Assembly: GCF_030272615.1 (NCBI RefSeq) | Contig: NC_081414.1 | Span: 6,021,001 to 6,085,000, forward strand | DNA length: 64,000 nucleotides | From: Cryptomeria japonica | Taxonomy: Eukaryota > Streptophyta > Pinopsida > Cupressales > Cupressaceae | Direction: 5' to 3' | Part shown: positions 1 through 10,530 of the stretch, piece after piece | Position numbering within the stretch: the stretch's first letter is position 1 | How the letters are laid out: every line of letters starts with the position of its first letter | The notes under the pieces: generated by a model | Database searches by the model: none | What the model saw: the letters and a program-made list of their open reading frames with translations, nothing else | Told to the model about the DNA's origin: nothing | Position numbers and translations under genes: made by a program

Positions 1-657
1 GATTTTCACCATTGGATACACTCTTTCTTTTTACTTTTGTGGGATCAAACAGTGCCACAGTGTGGTTTTCACTAGAAGATCCATGTTTTATTGTTATATT
101 TTTGCAGCTAAAAGGTTTGGCATCCGCCCCAAAGTATCCTGTGTTGTTAAGTTCTATGCGAATCCAACTTTGTGATCCCCGCTTGGTATGTTATCCTGTA
201 GTTCCAAAAAGTCAATGATCACCTCGTCATTTTGGAAATGGTCAAGACATGGGGGATTAGGTTGGTTCCATTCGATGAGTTCAGGATGGATAATGGGCAT
301 TACCTCATCAATTAGGTTTAGTTCGTTAGATGTGTCAGTGAGGGTTAAGATGTTGTGGTGAAGGCCATTGATGGTACTCTCCTTGTCAGAATTAAGCATA
401 AGATGTGACGTACGGTCTGTGGAAGAAGTTTCCAGCTCAAGAACCCAAGAGGTCTTTATTTGTGCTTCTCCGTAAATAGGGATGTCTTTGCAAGGTGGAG
501 GTGGTGATGCATCTTCCTCATCTGAAGTATTAAGCTGTATGGAATCAAATTCCCATTCATGTGAGTTAGTCTCTGAGTCGCTTTCCAATAACCGGTTATT
601 GTACCATACTGGGATATCCTTTGAGTTAAATACTGTAGGTGTGATCGGTTGATGTAC
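1..657 (-). pseudogene. A1 acidic linker between G-patch and RT
   Basis: Part of the polyprotein between the G-patch region and the RT domain. The open stretch 154-588 encodes an acidic, Ser/Thr-rich protein segment that aligns with 39968-40615 of A2, including the shared motif ELIEWNQPNPPCLD. A one-base difference near 158 shifts the frame relative to A2, so bases 1-157 continue the same protein in another frame. No catalytic motif is visible and I assign no function. Confidence 0.7.
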
Positions 658-2160
658 CTATGTAGATGAAATGATCGGTGCTATAGGAAGGATTATAGGG
701 ATCAATGAATCTAATATGGGGAGTATCGGTAGTGTTGACTCTGCTGCTTCTGCGGGAACTGCTGGTGTCGTAGATACTATTGTGGGTTCTGATACAATTG
801 TTGCTGCTAATGGTGCTATTGATGTTATTGCTGCTACTGATGGGGTTGTTGGTTTGATTGGTGGGATGATTGGTGTCGCAGATGGTTTTGCTGGGATTTT
901 TAGCCTCAATGGGGCAGTTGCTATGGTGTTCAATGCTACTTTTATAATCAAAGGTGACCTCTTTGTAATAGGATGATATAGTGGTTTGCTGGGTTTCCCT
1001 TTGAATCTGAGATTAGGAAGGATCTCCTTTTGAAAGCCTAAGCCTGTATTATCCTTGGGCTTTAATTCCAGCTGCAGTGGTTCATGTTGTCCTTGCTTGC
1101 AAGGTCCTAGAGCACTCTGACCATCATAACCCATTCTTTGCATAATGAGAAGGCCTTTGCCATACTGATCTATGGGAAGCTTAGCTTGTGAAATATCGGT
1201 GGTGATGGGATCTTTATAGATCCATTCTGCTAAGTCCTCATCTCTAGTCTCTTCTTCTTGACTCTTTCCAAGGACGAATGATGTCAAAGTACATGCTAAC
1301 TTGATCAGTGGTTGTTGAAGTAACCGTTGAGGTTTGCCATGTGTCCTAGGAGAAGTAGGCATTTGTCCAACACAAAAAAGTTGACTCAACTTGTACTCCC
1401 CAAGACCTTCCTCTACTATCTTAATCTTGAGCTTCTCTTGCTTGGGTATAGTGGTGTTTGAATTGGAAAGAGAGGTTCGGCTTACATATGATGTGTAGGA
1501 GATGGCTTCTCTATTGTTGGGAATGGTAATCTCTGGTTGATGACTGATATTATGATAATATGCAAAGGGGTTTGCATCACCTAGGATTGTAATTTCTACA
1601 CCATTATGCGGGAACTTGATACACTGATGGTAGGTGGATGGGACGGCTTGCATGGCGTGTATCCAAGGTCTTCCTAACAATAAATTGTATGGCAGAGGAA
1701 GGTCCAGAGCTTGACAGATGATGTGTTTCACCATAGGGCCCACTCAGATTGGTAGCACAACAACTCCTTTGGATGAACGCTCTGCATCATCATATGCTTT
1801 GGTTGTGATCTTCTTTTGGGGATCCACTGATTCAATTGCATATCCCAATGTTGTGACTAATTGTAACGTATAGATATTTAGGCCTGCTCCATTATCGATC
1901 AAGACTCACTTGATCTTATGTTGGTTGATAAACCCTTCAATGTGGAGTGAGGCATTGTGAGGTTGCTGGAAGGATGAGTTGTCACTTTTAGAGAAAGTGA
2001 GACAAGGTGATGACCTTAGATTTCTAGCCATGGCTTGGAACTGATCTGTATTTAGGTTTGCAGGGACTGACGCCTCTTGGAGAGTTTGATCCAAGATTGT
2101 TTTATGAGATGGAGATATGCGTAATAGCTCTAAGATAGATATCAGTGCAGGCATTTTTTC
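658..2160 (-). pseudogene. A1 retropepsin-like protease and G-patch region
   Basis: The segment reads through a retropepsin-like domain whose catalytic triplet is LIDNG near 1895, with a stop directly before it where A2 has Gly. The protease core ends at the LLLGRPWIH motif near 1680. A second stop occurs near 1744, where A2 has Arg. Downstream is a G-patch motif (KGLLIMQRMGYDGQ) at about 1030-1160, then a Pro/Ala/Ile/Val-rich low-complexity stretch ending at the stop near 658. The asp protease is expected to cleave the Gag-Pol polyprotein in virus-like particles. The D-N-G form is familiar in plant Tat and Athila proteases, from memory. A2 is the closest comparison. Confidence 0.8.
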
Positions 2161-3951
2161 TAATTGGTCCACAGGGTTATACTGCTTTGGAATAGATGGG
2201 GTGCCTTGTGGAGCTGCTTTTATGGTAATCTTGCTGCGACATGTAACAACATTGCAAGGGGAGGTGGGATTTTTGATGGTAATAGTTACAATCTGTTCAC
2301 TGGCATCATATAGGTGATTCATAGTGTAATTATATGCAGCTTGCGTATAATCAGTGGTATATGTGTTTCTCCTTGAAGTGGAAGGACCCCTTTGATCATG
2401 TGATGGAAGTGGATTTTTAAACATGAGATGATCATTGTTTGTTGTCTTTGGGTCATGTCCTTCAATTTTGATTTCACCACGGTCAATAAGATCCTGAATA
2501 AGATCTTTCAATCTATGAAAATTGATTGTCTTATGTCCTTTCCCTTGATGGAAGTCACAATGCTCAGTATCCCTCCACCATGAAGGTTTGAATTGAGGTT
2601 CATATTTTGATGTTTTGTGTAAGGTAACCAGATTTTGAGAAACCAACTGATGTAAAATTGTTTTGATGGGTTCCCTTAAGGGTGTGTATATTCATTTTGG
2701 TTTAAAATTTTGCTGATGCTGTCTGGGTTCGTCTTGAGATGTGGTGTGACTTTGATTTGGAGGAGCAATTGTGTTATTCTTGGGTAGGGGGTTTTATCCT
2801 GCAAATCAAACCATAGGTTGTCCACTTTTGATAGTTTTTGCATCCACAACCCCATTGTTGATGATATTTTTGTTTTTGTTCCAAAAGTTATGTTTGTCGC
2901 TATTGAAGCATGAGCGAGGGCCATCCTTTGGTTCATTATATATTTTTATAAGCCCTTTTTTGATGAGAGCCCGCTCACATTTTAAGCCTTTTGTGATCGT
3001 GTCATTGAAACAGTCTGTGTCTTTTATGTCTAGGTGAAATTCCATTTCATCATTTAAGTTGGAAATAAATATTTCCACTAGTTCTTGTTTAGGTAACTGA
3101 AGAGAATGTCTGCTAGACATTTGACGCCATCATTGCAGAAAGATTAAAAATAGCTCACTTGGTTTTTGTTTAGTGTTACATAGATTAGCCATTGTGATAT
3201 CACGTTCAATGTTGTGTGAGTAATGTGCTAGGAATTTTTGGATGAGTTCTTCAAATTTCCTAATGCCACCTAGTAATCGAGAAAACCATGATGTGGTTGT
3301 TCCTCCCAAGCTTTGGGGGAAAAGTCGCATTAGGTATGTATCCTCGTATGCCACTTCAAGGCAAGCTGAATGGAATTATCTAGCATGATCATGAGGATCT
3401 CCTTTTCCTCGGTACTTTTCAAACTTGGGTGTTTCAAACCCTCACAGAAAAGGTGGCATATGAAGATTCCTATCAAAGGGATAGGAAAAAATGTCATGAA
3501 GTGAAAACTGATTAGTTTTCACACCACTATCAAGTGGTTGGGCGAGATTCTCAACTTGTTGCCACAACATTTCTATTTCATTTGGAGGAGGAGGATGTGG
3601 GGGATTACCTTGATGAAGGTTGTATTTGATATGTTCTCGACCTCTTTCATCCTCATTACAACTTTGGCATTCGGATGCTTGTCTTAGTTGTGCAACATCA
3701 AAGTGAGTGGGTAGTTTAGCCCCCTCTTGAGCAAGTCTTAAAAAGTGAGCATCAACGTTGCTCCTGAGTATTTCACCAAAAAGTCTATTAAAGAGAGGGT
3801 TGTGTTGTGCCCTCTCTATTGCCGCCAGAGTAGGAGTGCCTGGATTTTCATCATTTATATTTCCTCCTAGGGCTTCTTGGAACTCATTGATATTTTCTTC
3901 CTCTTCCTCTTCAATTTCTTGTTGTCTAGATCTTGATCTGGTATGAGCCAT
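2161..3951 (-). pseudogene. A1 Gag
   Basis: Capsid/nucleocapsid precursor of A1. The start MAHTRSRSRQQEIEEEEEEN at 3951 is supported by the equivalent start at 43948 in A2. After an acidic N-terminus comes a retrotransposon-gag-like core around 3130-3420, with motifs such as YLMRLFPQSLGGTTTSWF and IQKFLAHYSHNI. A C-terminal part (1906-2646) includes the Zn-finger-like stretch DTEHCDFHQGKGHKT. Stops interrupt the frame near 3442, 3375, 3128, 2803 and 2674. Some stand where A2 has Arg, Trp or Gln, as expected from C-to-T decay of methylated DNA. No frameshift was needed to follow the protein. Confidence 0.85.
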
Positions 3952-4378
3952 TTTATTTATAAGTTTTTGTTGAAGTTTGATGAAAATGATGATGAGTTGG
4001 TGATGAAATGAAAGATTGATGTTTGGTGAAGTGTTTCACATATGAATCTCTAGCACTAAAGGTAGATGGTACCAAAGTTCTTTCTTGAATTGCTTGTTGT
4101 GTTTGACAAAGTGTGATGTGATAAGGTTTAGAGAAATATGAGATGTGTTACAGACTTAACTACCTAGTAATGAGAGGATGCACTCATAGACTAGTTTTAA
4201 CCTGCGTAGAAATGCCTCTTAGGATGAGTTTATCCTAGATGTAGAGACAATCTAAAAGTGATGTTTTGGATTAGATTCAAGCAATATTGAAAATAGAACT
4301 TAGGACAAAATTTTTTTAATGTTTTGAGAGTTGGAATGGAGTAATGATGTGAATGTGGTAATGGATAAAATGTTAACT
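3952..4378 (-). other. A1 spacer between ORF1 and gag
   Basis: About 430 bp of noncoding leader between the ORF1 stop and the gag start. It aligns with 43949-44397 in A2. I see no conserved open frame, hairpin or splice signal that I would defend. Confidence 0.55.
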
Positions 4379-4915
4379 TCAATAAAAGCTTTGTGTCACA
4401 TATGGGACAAATTCTTCTTCTTCTCTTTCAGGAGTTGGTGGTTCTTCTCGAGCTACATTATATGTGATGCAAATATCTGGAAAGAAGTCAGGATTGATCT
4501 CGCCTCCTTTGTTCTTGTGATAACTCAAAGCACAATATTGCATAAAAGCTTTGTGGTTTAATGATTCTAGATCAAATTCGTTTGATTTCCCTTGAAGGTA
4601 AAGATGCATGTGACATAAGAAGGTTCTATGAGAGACAAAGATTTGTCTATTAAGATAGAAGAATTTCCTCCTTTTGATAAAAGCCTTTGAACTTAATGGT
4701 CTTTTCTTCAAGTTGATGTGTTGATGAAGATTCTTCTTTCTCAAGATGTGAAGAATGGTCATATTACTTTTTGTTGTTGCTCTTTGTGTTAGATCTTTTT
4801 GAAAAATGTTTGTGTTGGATAAATACTTGTTTTGGATTTGGATTTTCTGATTTTTCTTTGACATGAAAACAAAGCAAGCACACAAAACACAAGAATGTTG
4901 CCTCAAAAGGCACAA
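4379..4915 (-). CDS. A1 conserved ORF1 upstream of gag
   Basis: An open frame of about 178 codons in the leader, upstream of gag and on the same strand. Its last 108 or so residues align without gaps with the equivalent frame in A2 (44398-44946), with about 80% amino-acid identity by eye and the same terminal motif VTQSFY before the stop. The N-terminal third is poorly conserved and frames there differ, so the true start is uncertain. The protein is basic in the middle (KRRKFFYLNRQ) and acidic near the end (PTPEREEEEF). I recognise no domain. Pea Ogre elements also carry an extra ORF upstream of gag, which is a positional analogy only. Confidence 0.6.
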   Translation of the reverse strand: MCLLRQHSCVLCACFVFMSKKNQKIQIQNKYLSNTNIFQKDLTQRATTKSNMTILHILRKKNLHQHINLKKRPLSSKAFIKRRKFFYLNRQIFVSHRTFLCHMHLYLQGKSNEFDLESLNHKAFMQYCALSYHKNKGGEINPDFFPDICITYNVAREEPPTPEREEEEFVPYVTQSFY

Positions 4916-6584
4916 GTAAGTATGGGTCTAGATCAACCCAATTTTTTGAACTTTTAATGACCCTTTCCTTCAAATGTATTTTAGGTGTTTTCCAAAGCCT
5001 GAAGTCGGCTCAATTCATATTGGTCTTGACTCAAAAATGAAAAAACTTCAAACACTCTTTATCCCTAAGGTCAAATGGCCAGTTGTGATAATTTCAGCCC
5101 ACATCTTGATATTTCTTCAACTTTGGTACTACATACCTTATGAATCCAGTCATGGCAGGTAAGGATGTGATATACTAAGTCTTGCATGAGCATAACAAAT
5201 AGATGATCCCGATGATGGGGGAGTCACCACTTTTATCAAGCCACAAGTGGCTTTTCAAAAAGCTATGTTTCTACTCAAGGAAATATGTATGGTGAGTATC
5301 TTGGGAGAAAAACCATCTATGCTCTTGCACTGAATTTATCACAAATATCTTCAATCAATAGAATGGGTGGGCAACTACTTAAAGGTGTTTAGTGTTTTTT
5401 GATGTTTTTGGACATAAGTTCATTCTGCAGTGACTCACTTAAGAGCCTTGTAACTTGTGGTGGGGCCCATTTGTCCTTTCGGCAAGTTACACTGTAGGAA
5501 CAACTATACCCAAGGCTACAACTTTCTCTCTCACCTGATTTCTATAGCGGCTTGAAGGATTTACCACACGAGGTCGTTCCCAAGACTGATGTGTCTCTTG
5601 GCAGAACTCTCTTAAAAAGATAAAACTTGAGTGTTACTAACACTTTTCTCTTGCACCTAGGACCATGAAAGCAAAGAGAGAGGAGAGTGTGTGTTAGAAG
5701 TAGGACCACTTGACCAACTCTTTTGCACAAGTGTGCCAAACACAAAATACACTTGTTCTTTTTAACTTGTCATTGCAATGATTAACTGTCTAATTGGAGA
5801 TGTTGCTCCAACAACCATGATGTTCTTTTTAACTTCAAAGGAAATATGTTTGAGTAAATTAGAATTTGAAATCCTGGTCAACTGAAATTGAAACACGTAT
5901 GCATGAAGTAAATCGTTTTTGCAAAATGAGACAAATTGATTATTCTTTTTATTTGCCCAAAAATGGAAGTCTGGATTGTGATTTTTAAGTCTGGATTGAT
6001 GCAAGGTAATCAATTTTGTGTTGTTGATTTTAAGCACCAAAAGGAAAATGAATCCTAATCTTGCAATGAAAGCAAATTTGAAGTTGTTGTTCTTTTTACC
6101 TTGCAATAAAGAAAGATGAATTTTCTTTTAAGCACTAAAAAAAAGTTTGAGGTTCATTTTATGCACTCCAAAATAAAATGTGACGTTTATTTTAACTTGT
6201 ACAAGAAGGGAGAGTGGATTCTTTTTAACCAACTTTTGTTGAAAGAAAGTAAAAAAGAAACTTAAAGCCTCTAAACTAACTCCTTCCCCTGCACAAAAAA
6301 AATAGAACCTGCACACAGTCAGTGATCAAATGTTAGTGTGGGCTTACACAAGCCTAAGTTCTGATCTTGGTTACAAATTTTATAATCCTGGTCCTAAAAT
6401 GCCCTGAAATTTGACCAAGTCTGAAATTTGGAGGATCTTCCAAAAACTAGATTTGGCATTACAACTCCTAGAGGTCTGAAACCCCTCTCAAACATCCTGA
6501 CAATATATATGGAATATAACTTAAAGTATAAGAAAGAGAAAAGAGAAGAGGAAATGTCACTTACAAGGCCTTTTTTACAACGTT
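4916..6584 (-). other. A1 leader with highly conserved block 5160-5570
   Basis: Noncoding leader between the primer site and ORF1. Bases about 5160-5570 match 45200-45610 of A2 far better than the flanking noncoding DNA does. They include a perfect short hairpin, AAGCCAC-AA-GTGGCTT, at 5239-5254. Position suggests cis-acting RNA roles such as packaging or dimerisation, but this is inference. The rest (5600-6580) is AT-rich with many small gaps against A2. Confidence 0.55.
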
Positions 6585-6830
6585 CTATTACAATAGCGCT
6601 ACTCTGTATGAAAACAAAAGCGCTACTTAACACAAACGCACTACAATATAGACAAAAGCACTAAAAGAAAAGATTTTTACAACAATACAAAAGCGCTAAT
6701 ATAGAAACACAAGCACTAACTAATGAACAAAAGCACCATACTACTAACAAAAGTGCTAATTCTTGGACAATAGCGCTATTGTAAGAGAAAAAGCGCTAGA
6801 ATACCAAAAAAAATAGCGCTAAAGCGCAAC
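6585..6830. repeat. Dispersed AGCGCT-box array in A1 leader
   Basis: About 14 copies of AGCGCT or its one-step variants (AGCACT, AGTGCT, ACGCAC) occur at irregular spacings of roughly 15-30 bp, usually preceded by A-rich sequence. AGCGCT is self-complementary and has a central CpG, and the variants are the expected CpG decay products. A2 retains a shorter, more decayed version at 46440-46565. The array lies directly downstream of the primer site in element sense. Confidence 0.65.
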
Positions 6831-6893
6831 CTGTGTGTCAAGCTAAACAATAAAAAAGCTAGTTTTGTAAACAAAAAATGTTGTTGGGTGCTT

Positions 6894-6913
6894 GATTCAC
6901 ATCGGGTTCACCA
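6894..6913 (-). other. A1 primer-binding site, tRNA-Trp type
   Basis: On the minus strand the 20 bases read as the complement of the 3' end of plant tRNA-Trp, ending in TGG at the LTR side, two bases from the LTR end. One base differs from A2 (A instead of G at 6901), a change at a CpG. The tRNA match is from memory of plant tRNA-Trp, whose 3' end is CACGTCGGGTTCACCA. Confidence 0.8.
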
Positions 6914-6915
6914 AA

Positions 6916-8313
6916 TGATGCTCTGCGAAATGGGGCAAAGGTTAGACTAAAGCCTATGGTTGTATAACACACAAAAATATAAGAAACCATTAGTGTTAAT
7001 CAACCAAAAACTATTCTAAGTAGGCATATCAAAAGAGACCCTAAAAACATGATAAAGGATTTAACTATGGAAGTAAATACCACAAGACATCTCCAAATGC
7101 CTTTTAACATGCTCTTACCTCCTTCTCCTTTGTTCCTCTCCTCTCCAAGTTCCAAATTAGTGTAGCTCTCATCAGCTTTTTGCACTATGGATGCTTATGG
7201 AGGTTCAAGATTGAAATATTTTAACTATGCTATGCAAGTGTAAAACAAACTAATTAGACATATTATGAAATGAACTAAGATTTATTTTAGTCCAAAATGA
7301 CAATATATGTGATTTATACTAAATGTTCTTACTAAAATTCACTATAGATTAAATGCATGCAAGTTTTCAGGATCTGGATTATGAAGAAATGGGCTCTATT
7401 TATAGGAAAAATGGAGCAATGGATGGTTGAGATTGAGTAATCTCAACAAGGGTTAGGATTGAATGGTTTGAGATCCATGTGAGAGCTTTCAACCCCATCC
7501 CAGGATGACAAGTGTCAATATGAGATAGGTTGAGAGGAGAGGGAAGAAGCATTAAATGCTTGACATGACCTGAGAGTTAACTTGGGTTGAGTGAATAAAT
7601 TCTTTATTCAAAGAATAATGCTTTTATCCAATGGATAAACTCTTGTGCAAAGGTTAAAGGGATAACCATGGTCAAAGCAATAAATGCTTGAGAAGACACA
7701 TGGGTCACATGAGGGTTGAGTTAGGGGTTAACCATAAATGGTCATGTAAGAGCCATTAGTGGTTTGGAAGACTTTAGAGGTTAAATTGTTGAACACACCA
7801 AGCATTTCATTCTTTTCAAAGACTTTGAAGTCTATGAGAAGTGACTCCAAGTTGCTTAGGAATGTGACAATAATTAGGGGATGGATTAGGCTAATTAGGA
7901 AGGGTTAGAAGAATCTAGAAGGGGGTTTTAAGAGTGCAAGTGGACTTGGTGGGTGAAGGAAAATAGGATTTTAATTAAAATAAAATTAATTTATTTCAAT
8001 TTGTGGTTGCAACTTGCATTTGTAGGAAAATGCAAGTGGGGGGGGAATAATAATTTAAATAAATGTTTTATTTAATTTATTTAAAAGAGGAAAGAGGATT
8101 AAATTGAATAAATAGTATTTATTCATTTAATTGAGTGTGAATTTGGTTGAATGAATTAATTAAAATAAATTCAATAATTTATTTAATTAATAGGAGAATG
8201 TTTGAAGATGAATTAATTAAATATTAATTTAATTAACTGATGGCTAGTGGATATTTAATCAAATAAATACGATATATTCATTTAATTAAAATGGATAGAT
8301 TTATGTGACTACA
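6916..8313 (-). repeat. A1 5' LTR (1,398 bp)
   Basis: In element sense the LTR begins TGTAGTCACATAAAT at 8313 and ends GCAGAGCATCA at 6916. Both ends were fixed by alignment with the two A2 LTRs and by the adjoining primer site. The promoter TATA box is at 7397-7404. The first 300 bp of U3 (about 7990-8290) are AT-rich inverted repeats of the form TTAAATAAA/TTTATTTAA. It lacks the 61-bp repeat array of A2, which explains most of the length difference. Confidence 0.9.
7397..7404 (-). promoter_or_regulatory. TATA box of A1 LTR
   Basis: TATAAATA on the minus strand, in the same context (CTATAAATAGA) as in the A2 3' LTR at 32731-32738. It is the only good TATA box in the U3-R part of this LTR. 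Confidence 0.7.
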
Positions 8314-8789
8314 AGTTCATTTCAAAATTTAATACTTTATTATTTTGACAAAAACTTCTTTGGCAAGCCAAAAGAAAAATACATGGAAAAATTGCAGCTG
8401 CTGGTCACTTCATTCTTGACTAAAAATCTTCAAATCTAGAGCTCCTTGTTTTCTTCTTTAGGCTCTTGTATGTCATAGCCACCACCTCCTTGTTCAGGAA
8501 CATTCTTTGGATAGCTAAGAGCTATTCAAAGGCTATTATCTTTCTAGGTCTTCTCTCCTACAATAAAATCACTTGAGTTTCTTGAAACACATTGTTACAA
8601 AAGACCTTCTAGGCTAAAAACCATCTAATATCTGAAACAAACATTCAGATTCTTCACTTTGCGGACTCTCCCAAATAGATTCATGACTTTTCTCTCCTGA
8701 TAGCATTTCCAATTTGTTGGTTGTATCTTAGATGGGGAAGCTTCAACTATATGATGATTCAATAACTTCTAACCAAATATTATGTGTCA
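8314..8789 (-). other. Flank of A1: probable 5' leader of another Tat element
   Basis: Host sequence into which A1 inserted. It lies on the internal side of the orphan primer site at 8790-8809, so it should be the start of that element's leader, continuing beyond A1 outside the window. I see no open frame and no match to the other elements here. Confidence 0.4.
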
Positions 8790-8809
8790 AGTCCCTAGCA
8801 GAGTCGCCA
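8790..8809 (-). other. Orphan primer-binding site, tRNA-Arg type
   Basis: On the minus strand this reads TGGCGACTCTGCTAGGGACT, the common plant Ty3 primer-site form and close to that of element B (53209-53226). It matches the 3' end of plant tRNA-Arg(ACG) with few differences, from memory. The adjoining plus-strand TGTTCATTGG from 8813 fits an LTR end in minus orientation. Confidence 0.65.
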
Positions 8810-8812
8810 TTC

Positions 8813-9100
8813 TGTTCATTGGACACTAATTCCAGTCATCTATGGATAGAAATAGGGTCATTCTTAGGATTTTCTGGAACATCAGCTAGAAAACCAACAT
8901 ATTTGTGACTTAATAAGGAATTGCACCTCCAGGAGGCTCTAAATAATAGTAAAAAATGGATCATTTTGGAGAAGCTCAACAAGGAAAGGAGATAGAGGGA
9001 TCCTAATTTTAAAGGATTTTTCACTAATGTAAAAAATGAGGCAATGAGAATGTAATTCAAATTACAAAATTTTGAACAAATTTTTATTGAGTATCAAGGA
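8813..9100 (-). repeat. Probable LTR 3' end belonging to the orphan primer site
   Basis: Begins with the expected terminal dinucleotide next to the primer site. A minus-strand AATAAA-like signal occurs near 9087-9094. The other end of the LTR could not be found because plus-strand coding sequence starts soon after 9100, so this is a partial call. Confidence 0.35.
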
Positions 9101-9199
9101 GAATCATCTGGCCAAGTATAGGTGAGGCTTGTCTATTAGCCACCAAGGCTTGCAACTTATGTAGCGAAGGGAAAACAAATCACATGACAAGAGCCATAG

Positions 9200-10530
9200 G
9201 ATGCCCCAACCCCTCCTTAAAAAGAGCCACAAGGAACCCAAGCTCCTCCCAAACAAGAGCAACACTCTAAAAATGTCAGAGTAACTCCACTCAACATTGT
9301 GACGATGATGAAGGGATGGATTTACGTCCTCCTTCCCCTCCACATGACACATTCCAAGATGTAGATTTTGTTGATTATATCTGGATGCTAATAGGGTTAT
9401 CATTCCAAATGTGATACATATGGAAGAAACAATAGATGAAAGGATGATATTTGTAGTTCAATTTTTGTCAAATGATGAATTCATTTGAACTCATGAATTC
9501 AAGAGTTTTTGGTTGCAAGTAAAGTTGAAAGATTTGTTTGAGGAGGAAATAGTAAATTTTAAGAGGGACAACATTTATATTTCTCCTGACGAAGCCATGA
9601 GGATGATCAAAGAAAGTGGTATGCTACTAGTCCTAGGATGGGATCTAGAGAAGATTTTTGTTTTGCATCAAGTTATGAAGCAAGAGGATCTAGTTTTTGT
9701 TAGAGAGTTTGGCACCAAGAACTGGGTTTCATCCTAGCATTAAGACACTAACATAGTGGTCAAAGGTCCCAACGACCGACAAACCCAAATTTCTTTATGG
9801 AGTGGAGGAGAAAGTTGGGGATGCAATTGTTAGGACATTGAAGGATACATCTATTTTGAGGTAGCAATAATTGCAGTCCATTCCTCTTTTTGAACAAGTA
9901 GTAACAGAGGAAGAGAAGAGGCATGAAACATTAAAGAAAAAATATGTTGCCCTCAATGTGGTCTTCAATCAAATGTACATAGAAAACATCAAAATGAAGA
10001 AATACCAAGCTGAGAAAGAATCTAGGGCATCATCTTCTGCTACAATGATTGAACAATGGCCTCCTCCCTCTCATGAATAACAAGAGCAGATAGGGTTGGG
10101 GGAGCTACATGATGTTTTCCTTTCTACTCCATTTAAAATGGATAAATTGAAAAGTGAAAATAAAGCCTTAGGGATTATAATTAAAAAGAAGGAAAGAATG
10201 TTGATTTGGGCAAAGGAAAAAACTAAAGAAAGTTGCCCAGGTGTCATGCAAGGTACAATATTGCATTTTATCAAGCAACTTTTGAATAAATTGGATGAGA
10301 TGTTCAAGTTCACAAGAAGTTGCAGGACCTTGTTGCATTCATTAAACCATTGAGAGCCATGTGGCAGCCTAGGACTACAATTTTGAAAGAGCTATTTTTG
10401 GCAATGAAGAACCTACCCACAACCCCACCTATCATTGGGGGCCAAATGGAAAAATTAAAATACTTTCATTAGAGAGCTATAATATATTGAAGGTCAGGAG
10501 AAAGAATTAAGAGAAAATATTGATTCTTTT
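9200..10530 (+). pseudogene. Decayed plus-strand coding region, unknown protein
   Basis: Protein-like sequence in shifting plus-strand frames, the only sizeable coding region on this strand. Best pieces are 9513-9737 (MQVKLKDLFEEEIVNFKRDN onward) and 9871-10353, a charged, probably coiled-coil segment with motifs TEEEKRHETLKKKYVALN and MDKLKSENKALGIIIKKKE, broken by a stop at 10078. Shorter stretches on both sides (for example DDEGMDLRPPSPPHDTFQDV near 9310) extend the same protein. It resembles the charged C-terminal part of element B's LTR-encoded protein in style, not clearly in sequence. I do not recognise the family. Confidence 0.5.

Larger units (their letters stand above)
1..8313 (-). 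mobile_element. Tat-type Ty3/gypsy element A1, 5' part
   Basis: Minus-strand LTR retrotransposon whose 5' LTR (6916-8313), primer site (6894-6913), leader, gag, protease and G-patch region are inside the window. RT, RNase H, integrase and 3' LTR lie beyond base 1. It aligns along its whole length with 40020-48418 of element A2, which is how the order and limits were set. The polyprotein keeps one reading frame from 3951 to about 158, where a one-base difference from A2 breaks it, and it has several in-frame stops. Its LTR lacks the 61-bp minisatellite seen in A2. The right flank AGTTC (8314-8318) should be the target-site duplication; its partner is outside the window. Confidence 0.9.

Noticed and set aside
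671-976. Plus-strand Gly/Ala/Val-rich ORF, also at 40689-41120
   Set aside because: Antisense shadow of the Pro/Ala/Thr-rich part of Gag-Pol.
10096-10353. Host coiled-coil gene
   Set aside because: Coding character is real, but it is broken by stops, split by a mobile insert and surrounded by LTR-type signals, so a retroelement origin is more likely.
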